In this document: positions 37,738-47,000 of the stretch, one piece after another
How positions within the stretch are numbered: position 1 is the first letter of the stretch
Layout: the number at the start of each line of letters is the position of its first letter
NCBI RefSeq assembly: GCF_024713975.1
Contig: NC_091095.1
Span: 376,001-440,000, forward strand
Direction: 5' to 3'
DNA: 64,000 nt
Source of the DNA: Paralichthys olivaceus
Lineage: Eukaryota; Chordata; Actinopteri; Pleuronectiformes; Paralichthyidae
The notes under the pieces: model-generated
What the model saw: only the letters and a program-made list of their open reading frames with translations
The model's database searches: none
What the model was told of the DNA's origin: nothing
Translations under genes and position numbers: made by a program

Positions 37738-39126
37738 ATGGCGTCCGCAGGGACGCCGCCGATGTCCCTGAGACATGGCGTCAGGCTGGTGCCTCAGCTC
37801 AGCTCCACGGTGGAGCAGGTGGGACATGAGATCATCTCCTACGCTTCCAGGATGAACAAGGCGCTGGTGATCTTTTTTAAACATCCGGACACGGTCGCTA
37901 AGCTCATTGAAAGCGGTCTAACGCTAGAGGATGAGTTCATTCAGGTGTCCCCGCTAGCGGTAGCTTCCACCCGGATCACCGTGTCCGGCGTCCCCCCGTT
38001 CATCCCCAATGAAGCTCTGGAGCGAGAGCTGAGGCGCTTCGGGAAGTTCGCGAGCGGGTTCCGCGCGGTGGCTCTGGGGTGCAGAGACACGAAGCTGAAG
38101 CACGTCCAGTCTCTGCGGAGACAAGCGTTTATGTTTCTGGACAACGAGTCTCAGACTCTGGACGTGTCTTTCCGGGTTCGCTACGAGGAAAGTTTTTATA
38201 TGGTGTATGCGAGCTCGGGAAGCATGAAGTGTTTTCAGTGTGGAGAAGTGGGACACAAAAAAGTGACGTGCCCGAACGGAAGAAGGGCTGGGGGGGGCAC
38301 TGGAGCGGAAGGAGGGGAGGGCAGCGCCGGGGTGACTCGGCCTGCGTGGGGCCGGTCGGCTGGTGCTGCTGCGTCCTCTGCGGCTGATGGTTCTGATGCA
38401 GCGGGTCCAGCGGAGCCCGAGGCGGCTGCGGTGGTGCCGGTGGCTGAGCCTCCCGGGGCGGCGGAGGCAGTTCCGGTGGCTGCGGCTCCCGGTTCGGCGG
38501 AAGCGGTGCCGGTGGCTGCGGCCCCCGGTTCGGCGGAAGCGGTGCCGGTGGCTGCGGCCCCCGGTTCGGCGGAAGCGGTGCCGGTGGCTGCGGCCCCCGG
38601 TTCGGCGGAGGCAGTTCCGGTGGCTGCGGCTCACGGGTCGGCGGTTACGGAGGTTTCGGTGGTACCGGTGGCGGTAGTGCCGGTGGCCGCCGTGAAGACG
38701 AGATGTGAGAAACAGGTTTTAATAAAAAAGGTGGTTGTTGCGAAGCAGGAGATGCAGTGTGGTCCTGTACAGCAGGCAGAACCGGTACAGGCTGAAGTAG
38801 TCAACAGTCAGGTTAGTGAGATGGACGTGGAGGAAGATTATGAATCGGATAATGTGTCTCTAGCTGACAGCGTCTCACTAAGCGCAGATTTATACTCATT
38901 AAAAGAGGTCAATGACTTTTTAGATGAATCGTTTGGTAAAGCAGTGGAGGTAGGGGAGTTCTTCCCAGACATAAAAAAGTTCATCCAGACAGCCAGTACC
39001 CTCCAGAAGGTGGTGGGGACGGATGTCCTGGATGAGAAAAGAAGATATAGGCTGAGGAAGCATGTCACTGCAGCGAAAAAAGGTCTACCATGTAATACAC
39101 GATCCAAGAGAAGGAAAAAGTTGTAG
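37738..39126 (+). CDS. LINE ORF1 protein (RRM-like, CCHC zinc knuckle)
   Basis: 462 residues from the first ATG (MASAGTPPMSLRHGVRL). The N-terminal third looks like an RNA-recognition fold (TRITVSGVPPFIPNEALERE, then FMFLDN). It is followed by one CCHC knuckle at residues 165-178 (CFQCGEVGHKKVTC). Next comes a Gly-rich stretch, then five exact-register copies of a 12-residue Pro/Ala repeat (EAVPVAAAPGSA, 38464-38643), an acidic segment (MDVEEDYESDNVSLADSVSL) and a basic C-terminus (TRSKRRKKL). Such proteins coat the LINE RNA and act with ORF2 in retrotransposition. The codon and GC bias of the repeat part (very C/G-rich) differs from the AT-rich C-terminal part. Confidence 0.9.
   Translation: MASAGTPPMSLRHGVRLVPQLSSTVEQVGHEIISYASRMNKALVIFFKHPDTVAKLIESGLTLEDEFIQVSPLAVASTRITVSGVPPFIPNEALERELRRFGKFASGFRAVALGCRDTKLKHVQSLRRQAFMFLDNESQTLDVSFRVRYEESFYMVYASSGSMKCFQCGEVGHKKVTCPNGRRAGGGTGAEGGEGSAGVTRPAWGRSAGAAASSAADGSDAAGPAEPEAAAVVPVAEPPGAAEAVPVAAAPGSAEAVPVAAAPGSAEAVPVAAAPGSAEAVPVAAAPGSAEAVPVAAAHGSAVTEVSVVPVAVVPVAAVKTRCEKQVLIKKVVVAKQEMQCGPVQQAEPVQAEVVNSQVSEMDVEEDYESDNVSLADSVSLSADLYSLKEVNDFLDESFGKAVEVGEFFPDIKKFIQTASTLQKVVGTDVLDEKRRYRLRKHVTAAKKGLPCNTRSKRRKKL
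38464..38643 (+). repeat. 36-bp coding tandem repeat in LINE ORF1
   Basis: Five units of 36 bp (12 codons, EAVPVAAAPGSA). The three central units are nearly identical in DNA, while the outer two share GAGGCAGTTCCGG, which suggests expansion from the inside. Confidence 0.9.
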
Positions 39127-39216
39127 AATAAATTAACTATGACCATTCATCACTGGGTGTTTTCTTTCTGCTGTATATACCTGTTTGTCTTTTTACACTG
39201 TATTTTTTATCCTATC

Positions 39217-42200
39217 ATGGCATTAAGGGTAGCCTCATTAAACATAAACGGGGGTAGAAGTGCTCAGAAAAGGTTTTTAGTATCAGAACTTTTTAAAGAA
39301 AAAAAGCTGGACGTCCTTTTTTTACAGGAGACTCACAGTGATCGCCTGAATGAGACAGACTGGGGAGTATGGTGGGGGGGGCAGCACGTACTCAGCCATG
39401 GCTCTAACCTGAGCGCAGGAGTTGCTGTTTTATTTTCTCCCTCATTAAACGTGACAATTCTATCCAGCACAGAGAGCGTGGCAGGCAGGCTTCTGACTAT
39501 AAGAGTGGAAATACACAGTATTATTTTTAATTTAATCAACGTGTATGCACACAACCAAGGCCCTGAACGGGTTACTCTTTTTAAATTATTAAAGAACATG
39601 TTGGGTAGTGTTGGTCAAGGGGAGTGTATAATAATGGGGGGGGATTGGAACTGCTGCACGGATGTCAATCTGGACCGAACAGGACAGGAGCTCCATCCTC
39701 AGTCCTCCTCTTTCCTGGGCCAGACGGTCAAGGAGGCAGATCTAGTGGACGCCTGGAGGAGGCAGCATCCTTCAGCCAGGCAGTATACCTGGATAAAGAT
39801 AACAGACGGCAGGATCCATGGTGCCCGGCTGGACAGATTTTACATATCCGCTCCTTTTATCACACGTGTGACAAACTGTCAGATTCACCCAGTTGGTTTC
39901 ACAGACCATCAGTTAGTTCTAGTAGATCTACTTTTATCTCCTGCTAAAAAGTCTGGATCTTTCTGGCATTTTAATGTTAAACTTTTAAAGGACTTAAATT
40001 TCTGTGGGAATTTTAAACTGTTCTGGGCCAACTGGGAATCAAAGAAAGAATTGTTTCCCTCCCTGAGTCAGTGGTGGGAGGTTGGCAAGGGCCAAATTAA
40101 GGTGTTCTGCCAGCAATACACTGCCTACTCTTCAGGAAACATTAAAAGAGCAATGGAGAGGCTAGAGGCCGACATAAAGGAGCTGGAAAGTGTACCTACC
40201 AACACGGAGACATTAAAAGCTAAAAAACAACAACTGAACTCCTTTCTCCAGGAGAAGGCCAAAGGAGCTCTGGTTCGAGCACGATTCCAGAAATTAAAAG
40301 ACATAGATGCACCCACCACTTTCTTTTTTAATCTGGAGAGATCCGTGGCCCAGGGGAAGCAGATGGTGGGTCTCCGGCTGCCGGATGGGAATATAACAGC
40401 AGAACCAGCCGAGATGAGGAGACACGCGGTGGAGTTCTATACCGACCTGTTTGGGGCAGAGGAGTGTGACGGTGAAGCTGTGGCCGAGCTGCTGCAGGAC
40501 CTCCCACAGCTGAGTCCAGGTGAGAGAGACATCCTGAGCTCGGACATCACGCTGGAGGAGCTGACCACTGCAGTTTCGCAGATGGCTGCAGGTAAGTCAC
40601 CAGGTTTGGATGGATTACCGGCAGATTTTTTAAAACATTTCTGGAACATTATGGGACAGGATCTGCTGGATGTCTTGAAGGAGTCGTTTGGGAAGGGGCT
40701 TCTTCCAGCCTCCTGCAGACGAGCGGTAATATCACTACTGCCGAAGAAAGGGGATCTGACCCTGCTGAAAAACTGGAGACCCGTCTCTCTGTTATGTAGT
40801 GACTATAAGGTTTTATCTAAGGTTTTAGCAAATAGATTCAAGGATTTTATGGAAGTGCTTATTGGTGCTGACCAATCTTATTGTGTACCAGGTAGGTCAA
40901 TGCAGGACAATTTGTTTCTAATGAGAGACATTTTTGATTTATGTAAAACATATAAGATTAATATTGGCATTATTTCCATTGACCAAGAAAAAGCGTTTGA
41001 TCGTGTTGATCGCTCATTCCTGTTTGCCACACTGCAGGCTTTTGGTGTCGGGGAGCACTTTCTGTCCTGGGTGAAATTATTGTATAATGATACGTGTTGT
41101 GTGGTGAAGGTGGGGGGAGGGCTGAGCCGACCTGTACCAGTAGAAAGAGGGATCAGGCAGGGATGCCCCATCTCAGGCCAACTGTACAGCGTGGCCATCG
41201 AACCTCTCCTGTGGCGGCTCAGGACTCGGCTGAAAGGCCTGCGTCTGCCTGAGCTGGCTCACAGCCCCCCAATAGTAGTGTCAGCGTATGCGGATGACGT
41301 GAACATCTTTGTACAGAATCAGGAGGACATACAAGAGTTAGAGGGAGGTTTTTCATTATATGCGAAGGCTTCATCAGCAAAAGTGAACTGGGGAAAGAGT
41401 GAGGCATGTGTGATTGGTCAGTGGGACGCAGGGAGAGTACCCCGTCTCCCTGGGAACCTGACATGGGAAGTAAAAGGGTTGAAAGTCCTCGGATTGTATA
41501 TTGGCAGTGAAGAGATAGAGAGGCAGAACTGGGAGGGAGTGCTGGGGAAGGTGCAGGTCAAGTTGTCTAAATGGAAATGGTTGCTACCCCAGTTGTCCTA
41601 CAGGGGAAGAAGTCTGATAGTCAATAACCTGGTTGCAGCATCCCTGTGGCACAGACTCCAGGTGCTCACTCCTCCACCAGGACTCATGGAACAACTACAG
41701 AGGCTGCTGGTGGATTTCTTTTGGTCGGGGCATCACTGGGTGCGGGCGTCCGTGCTGTACCTCCCGGTGGCAGAGGGGGGCCATGGACTCATAGACATCA
41801 TTGCAAGGATTGCTGCTTTTAGACTGCAGGCCGCCCAGAGGCTCCTGTACAGCTCCACACTGTGCTGGTCGGCTGTGGCACGCCTGCTGCTCTGGAGAGC
41901 CGGGGGCCTTGGTTATGACAAACAGCTGTTCCTGTTGAACACTCCACAGCACAAACTGACTGGACTCACTGTTTTTTATAACTCAGTGATGGATGCATGG
42001 AGGACGCTCCATTTCAAGAGGCCTCCCGACCCCACGCCTGGGATGTGGCTCTTTGAGGAGCCACTGTTTGATAATGCTTTCCTGGTCACCTCAGTCCTGA
42101 CATCTGCAACTGTAAAGGAAAAGTTCAGGGAGGCAGGTATTGTGAAGCTGGGCCACCTGACCCGGACGTCACTTGAGAGGTTGGCGGAGGTGACAGGAGT

Positions 42201-43083
42201 TCGATCCACCAGAATGCTGCGGAGCCTCGTGGACGAGGTTTGGCAGGCGCTGCCCAAAGCCCTGAAGAGCTTCGCTCAAAACAAATGTCAGGCAGACCAG
42301 TGGACCAGAACAGAAAAATACATTTTCCCTATCCTGAAGGTGAGTCCTGCAGTGGGGGAGTGGAGAGAAGAGAGCGGCCGACTGCTAACCTTCAGGACTC
42401 CAGCACTAGGCACATTCAGCACCTGTGCAGGGAAAAAACTGTACCACAGCTGCGTGAAGGTCCTGAACTGTCGCTCTCTTGAAGGAGTCAGGGAGTCCAG
42501 GTGGACTGAGTTCTTTGGCGCAGACTATTCCCCTAGTGGCAGCTGGCGGGTCCTGTATAAACCTCCTGTGGAGAGACGGATGGCAGACATCCAGTGGAGA
42601 ATTATACATGGAGCTCTAGCTACAAACAGATACAGAGCTCACCTGGACCCAAGCACTGAGGGGGGGTGTCCTTTCTGTTCGCTGCCTGAGACCCTGGAGC
42701 ACTTAGTGGTGTCCTGTCCCAGGTTAGCGGACATGTTTAAACAGCTGCAGGAGTGGGTGGGGGGGTTAGGAGAGGTTTTCTCTTTGCCGCTTTTTGTGTT
42801 TGGTCCCAAGTACACAGCAAGGAAAAAACATATCATGGTTTTAATGAATTTTATTTTTTCGAATGCAAAGATGGCAACCTGGATCAGTCGCAAAAATAAA
42901 ATGGCTGGGAGAGGCTGGACGGATCCGCTGCGCTGTGTGAGGGGTTTTATGGCAGCTAGGCTGAGTATTGAACATGCATATTTTAAACTGACAAACAATT
43001 TGGAGGGTTTCAGGGCTGTGTGGGGGGTGGGGCAGGTCCTGTGCTCACTGGGGGAGAACCAGGCTCTGGTTTTAACTTTTTAG
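39217..43083 (+). CDS. LINE ORF2: APE endonuclease and reverse transcriptase
   Basis: An open frame runs from 39139, but the protein most likely starts at 39217 (MALRVASLNINGG), giving 1288 residues. The endonuclease shows LNINGG, FLQETHSD, GGDWNC, ARLDRFY and GFTDHQLVL, all expected catalytic positions. The reverse transcriptase shows LLPKKGDLTLLKNWRPVSLL, DQEKAFDRVD, GIRQGCPISGQLYSVAIEPL and the active site YADD at about residue 691. Near the C-terminus is a CPFC..ETLEHLVVSCP zinc motif. No stop or frameshift interrupts it. It lies 90 bases after ORF1 and would be translated from the same RNA. The first-methionine alternative adds 26 hydrophobic residues that are unlikely to be real. Confidence 0.95.
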   Translation: MALRVASLNINGGRSAQKRFLVSELFKEKKLDVLFLQETHSDRLNETDWGVWWGGQHVLSHGSNLSAGVAVLFSPSLNVTILSSTESVAGRLLTIRVEIHSIIFNLINVYAHNQGPERVTLFKLLKNMLGSVGQGECIIMGGDWNCCTDVNLDRTGQELHPQSSSFLGQTVKEADLVDAWRRQHPSARQYTWIKITDGRIHGARLDRFYISAPFITRVTNCQIHPVGFTDHQLVLVDLLLSPAKKSGSFWHFNVKLLKDLNFCGNFKLFWANWESKKELFPSLSQWWEVGKGQIKVFCQQYTAYSSGNIKRAMERLEADIKELESVPTNTETLKAKKQQLNSFLQEKAKGALVRARFQKLKDIDAPTTFFFNLERSVAQGKQMVGLRLPDGNITAEPAEMRRHAVEFYTDLFGAEECDGEAVAELLQDLPQLSPGERDILSSDITLEELTTAVSQMAAGKSPGLDGLPADFLKHFWNIMGQDLLDVLKESFGKGLLPASCRRAVISLLPKKGDLTLLKNWRPVSLLCSDYKVLSKVLANRFKDFMEVLIGADQSYCVPGRSMQDNLFLMRDIFDLCKTYKINIGIISIDQEKAFDRVDRSFLFATLQAFGVGEHFLSWVKLLYNDTCCVVKVGGGLSRPVPVERGIRQGCPISGQLYSVAIEPLLWRLRTRLKGLRLPELAHSPPIVVSAYADDVNIFVQNQEDIQELEGGFSLYAKASSAKVNWGKSEACVIGQWDAGRVPRLPGNLTWEVKGLKVLGLYIGSEEIERQNWEGVLGKVQVKLSKWKWLLPQLSYRGRSLIVNNLVAASLWHRLQVLTPPPGLMEQLQRLLVDFFWSGHHWVRASVLYLPVAEGGHGLIDIIARIAAFRLQAAQRLLYSSTLCWSAVARLLLWRAGGLGYDKQLFLLNTPQHKLTGLTVFYNSVMDAWRTLHFKRPPDPTPGMWLFEEPLFDNAFLVTSVLTSATVKEKFREAGIVKLGHLTRTSLERLAEVTGVRSTRMLRSLVDEVWQALPKALKSFAQNKCQADQWTRTEKYIFPILKVSPAVGEWREESGRLLTFRTPALGTFSTCAGKKLYHSCVKVLNCRSLEGVRESRWTEFFGADYSPSGSWRVLYKPPVERRMADIQWRIIHGALATNRYRAHLDPSTEGGCPFCSLPETLEHLVVSCPRLADMFKQLQEWVGGLGEVFSLPLFVFGPKYTARKKHIMVLMNFIFSNAKMATWISRKNKMAGRGWTDPLRCVRGFMAARLSIEHAYFKLTNNLEGFRAVWGVGQVLCSLGENQALVLTF

Positions 43084-43206
43084 GGTTGGTGTCTGACGTG
43101 TGTGTATATTATGGTTTTTATCCCTTTGTCTTTGCAAAAATTGGGTTGAGAAATTAGGATTTGTTTGACAATGTGTCTTAATTAAAGTTATTTAAAAGTC
43201 AAAGTC

Positions 43207-43275
43207 TTCTTCTTCTTCTTCTTCTTCTTCTTCTTCTTCTTCTTCTTCTTCTTCTTCTTCTTCTTCTTCGTTGGT
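43207..43275. repeat. (TTC)21 plus GTTGGT at the 3' side of the LINE
   Basis: Twenty-one perfect TTC units (43207-43269) then GTTGGTTTATTGGCGGG, a wording often seen after TTC runs in fish dispersed repeats. This suggests that the target was itself an older repeat with a TTC tail. Confidence 0.9.
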
Positions 43276-43790
43276 TTATTGGCGGGTGAAAACCACCGTC
43301 AGGGCTCTTGCGCGCCCTCTCGTGTATCTGTGACGCAGGAACTCTCTTGTTATAAAACACTACCCGGCCTCTGATTGGATGAGTCTGATATTCTGCCCTG
43401 ACTCTGACCAATCATCAGCCTTCATTTCCAAACTGGGCCAACCCAACTGGACGTCAAGAGACCAATGAAATAACGCAATATAACGGAAATACGCTAAACT
43501 TGCTTTCAGAATAATATCAAATAAAACGATTGGCTCGGATCACATCATATAAAATAAAGATGGACGACGCGTCTCCACCTCCTCCAAAGATGAAGTTAGA
43601 ATATCTCGGATAAAAGTAACTTCCGATGTTTATAAAAAGCCTTTGGTGGTTTTGTTTGTTAGACACGATTCTCACAGGGAGCTTTATTTTGAAGTGTGAG
43701 CCCGGAAGTGATGTTTTCCTCTGGTGAAGCGGTCTGAACCGTGAAGCTCAGAAATCGATCTGTGACCAACCAGCAGGTAGTTTATCAACG
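43276..43790 (+). promoter_or_regulatory. Upstream region of thop1
   Basis: Sequence between the LINE and the thop1 start codon, with several CpGs (GACGACGCG near 43562, CCCGGAAGTG near 43700). CCGGAAGTG at 43702 matches the ETS-factor core often found in housekeeping promoters. The transcription start is unknown. Confidence 0.35.
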
Positions 43791-43858
43791 ATGGGACCGA
43801 CAGGTGAGTGGACACGTGCACTTTGTAACGTGAAGTCAGAGACTGACGGGAGTCCAGG

Positions 43859-43892
<34 letters not shown>

Positions 43893-43968
43893 TCTCTGTC
43901 TCTCTCTGTCTCTCTCTCTCTGTCTCTCTCTCACTGTCTCTCTCTCTGTCTCTCTCTCTCTGTCTCTC

Positions 43969-44007
<39 letters not shown>

Positions 44008-47000
44008 CTCTCTCACTGTCTCTCTCTCTGTCTGTCTCTCTCTCACTGTCTCTCTCTCTGTCTCTCTGTCTCTCTCTCTCTCTGTCTCTGTCTCTCTCTC
44101 TCTGTCTCTCTCTCTCTGTCTCTCTCTCTCTGAGAACCTGCGGGCTAACTGCTAACGTTAGCTAGCTGCAGCAGCACCTGAAGCAGGTGACGGACCGAGG
44201 ATCGTCACGTGTTCAGGCTTCATGTTTCTATGTGATTAGCATGCTAGCTCTTTGTGCTAAGTCACTGAGCTAACTGTAGCTGCCGGTTATCAGCACGTAC
44301 ACAACATGCGTGAGAGGAAACAAGAAAACATCAACACAAAGCGACCAGCTGCTGTAAACACGATCTGTTTTATTGTGAAGGTCTCTGAAGGGTCTCTGGG
44401 TCTGTGATCTCTAACTTTTACTTTGTAGTAGAATGAAGAACCTCTGATCAGCTGATTGTCGATATTCAGAACAAATCTATATTTATGTTCTTAAAGCAAC
44501 ACTGTAACAGTTACTGATGAACAGCGCCCCCTGCAGCCACACATGATGACAGGATATTACCCATGATCCTCTGCTCCCTGAACCTCAGAGTTCTGAGCTG
44601 ATCTTCAGTTCAGCTTCACTCTTCAACTGTCTGGATGTTTTAATACATATATATATTTATATATATTTATCTTGGACCTGGGATTACGTGGAGATGGTTG
44701 AAAGCCTCATAGTGCTACGTTGTTTTCGATGTTCTATAAAAATATGTCCATATCACGATCGTGTCCCATAGTGTCCTCACCTGTCCTGTCTCATCAGGTG
44801 AGGTGGTGTTTGACAGCCCGGTGCTGGTCTGCTCTGAGAACCGGCTGCAATGGGACCTGAACCCAGAGAAGATCCAGCAGCTCACCGACGAGCTCATCAC
44901 CAACACCAAGAAGGTGTACGACTGCGTGGGAGCACTGGACCTCAGCAGCGTCAACTTCGAGAACACGTTGAAGGCCCTCGCCGACGTGGAGGTCGAGTAC
45001 ACAGGTCAGTGTCAACAAATGATTCCACAAGCTATCTCATGTTGGTCAGAGTCTTCAAATCCAAATGCAAATTGTTTTCCTCAATGACAGATTAAAAAAT
45101 ACTTTATTATAGTTTTTGTTCAGAGCGAAATAGGGTCTGAACAAGAATTTGACTTTCACTCAGAGAACCAGTGACGCAGTTAAAGAATTATCACATGGAT
45201 ACGTAGGTTTGATCAGAGATTCAAAAATATCATCATATTTCGAAGTGACAAAATAATAACATAATGAAAAACTTCTTATCACATGAGAGGAAGAATTAAA
45301 AATGCATAAACAAAGTATGAGATCATTCGATTGGATTAACAGTTGATGTGATTCTGTCCTGTGGAGTGAAAAGTGACTCACAGACAATCGGAGTTATAAA
45401 AACTAAACGTGGCATTTGGATACGAAAGGATAAACTTTTGATTCAACGCCAGATGATTTCACTTGTTACGAGAGCAAGTAAAAGTACGCAATAGAATAAA
45501 TATGTAATAAAATAATAAGTGTAGGGGCAGTAGGTGATCTCCAGTGTTAACGTGATTTTATTTATCAAATGTGAGCCTGGATGTTGTACAAGCTCTTAGT
45601 GCTGCGCTGCGCCCTCTAATGGAATACTCCAGTAACACAGTCTATGACAAATATGTGAACAATTACTCTCAGACACGTGGTCGTCTACGTGAACATGTGA
45701 TTAAAGAGCAAGAAGATCTCCTGCCATGGACTTGACGTAAAAGTCCTGGCTGATCTCACTTCCTGTGGCTCCGCCCTCTACTCTGAGTGAAGTCGAGTCG
45801 ACCTGTGTTTGACTTTTCCTTCAGGTCAGTTGTAAAGTTTGTGTCCTGACCGGCGTTAAAACTGAATCAAACTGTGGATCCAGAGTCAAAGCTTCTAACA
45901 GCAGCTGAAATAAAGTCACTGACTGGTTTTAATCGATGCACCAGGTATTTTTCTGCAGCTCGTTCAGTTATGGACGACGAGCCCGATGTGGAGAGGTCAC
46001 ACGACTCAGGCAGGTCGTTCATTGTGAGCGCTGCCGTGGAGCCGAGTCAGCAGAATCACCAGTGTGTGGAGGTAAAGACTCATCAGCAGTTTGTGGACAA
46101 AGCAGCTGAACCGGCTGCTGCCGCCACAATAAAAGTCTTTGTTCACACAAACACCTGAAAACACACAGTTTCCCTGCAGCTCTGCTGCTGCAACAAGACG
46201 CACAACCAACAGGTGAAATTAAGAAACAATAGAAAACCCAACCGAGTAGGCTTTTCCAGAAGCGTCAGCTCAAATGGAACTTCACATGTAAATAAAATTT
46301 ATGAGGTAGTAAATGGAAGTTGTGGTTGGACTTGATGGTCACGATAACTCCGCCCCCGGCCTATTACGTGCTCTTGCTTGTAGAGCAGCAGCGAGTTGGT
46401 GTCACTCTGGAACCAGTTTTTCTGACTGAGAGCTGTGGAAACACAGAGAACTGGCTCCAGATGAGGAACTGGCTCCGAGCTGAGCCTGGAACTAACTCTG
46501 TGGAAAAGAGCTTTTGTTTGTCGATATGAAAACTTTTATTTTAGAGAATAAACGTTGCAAAAAAGATGTTAATCTTAACATGTTTTACATTTTACAAATA
46601 ATCCACTACACTGTCAGTGAGAATCAATCATCAGATTAAATAATCTGGTATTAAAATGTTGATGTTCATAAAAATAAATCCGTCGATTCATCCAGAAATA
46701 ATCATAATGATGTTTCCAGTTGTCGTCACCTGTGTTTGATTCGTAAATGAAGAAACGCATCAGTGACGTTTCTCTTCTAACTGACCCCGCCCCCTCTACA
46801 TGTGACTCCGCCCCTGCCTCTCAGTCCAGAGGAACATGTTGGATTTCCCGCAGCACGTGTCGTCGTGTAAGGAGGTCCGAGCCGCGAGCACCGAGGCCGA
46901 CAAACGTCTCTCAGAGTTCGACGTGGAGATGAGCATGAGGGAGGACGTCTACTTGAGGATCGTCGCTCTGGAGGTGAGCTAACGCACAAACGACCTCACA

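Larger units (their letters stand above)
37580..43206 (+). mobile_element. Full-length Tx1-type LINE in a (TTC)n microsatellite
   Basis: A 5.6 kb element with a short leader, ORF1 (RRM-like region and CCHC knuckle), ORF2 (APE-type endonuclease, reverse transcriptase, C-terminal zinc motif) and a 120-base 3' tail. The tail ends AAAGTC directly at (TTC)21. ORF1 and ORF2 are both uninterrupted, so the copy is young and possibly able to move. Known Tx1-clade elements insert into specific repeats; from memory, Koshi elements of pufferfish use (TTC)n, so this is most likely a Koshi-like element. It lies between reep6 and thop1 in the same orientation as both. Confidence 0.85.

Noticed and set aside
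37954-38634. 226-residue Arg/His-rich frame antisense to LINE ORF1
   Set aside because: GC-rich shadow of the ORF1 Pro/Ala repeat; no independent signal.
39139-39216. N-terminal hydrophobic extension of LINE ORF2 (possible signal peptide)
   Set aside because: The conserved endonuclease start MALRVASLNINGG at 39217 is a better initiation site; cytosolic and nuclear LINE proteins do not need a signal peptide.
43199-43411. Minus-strand poly-Arg frame
   Set aside because: Translation of the (TTC)21 microsatellite in reverse.
43791-44165. 124-residue Ser/Leu open frame starting at the thop1 ATG
   Set aside because: It reads through the exon 1 donor into a (TCTC)n intron microsatellite; the spliced exon 2 gives the true thop1 frame.
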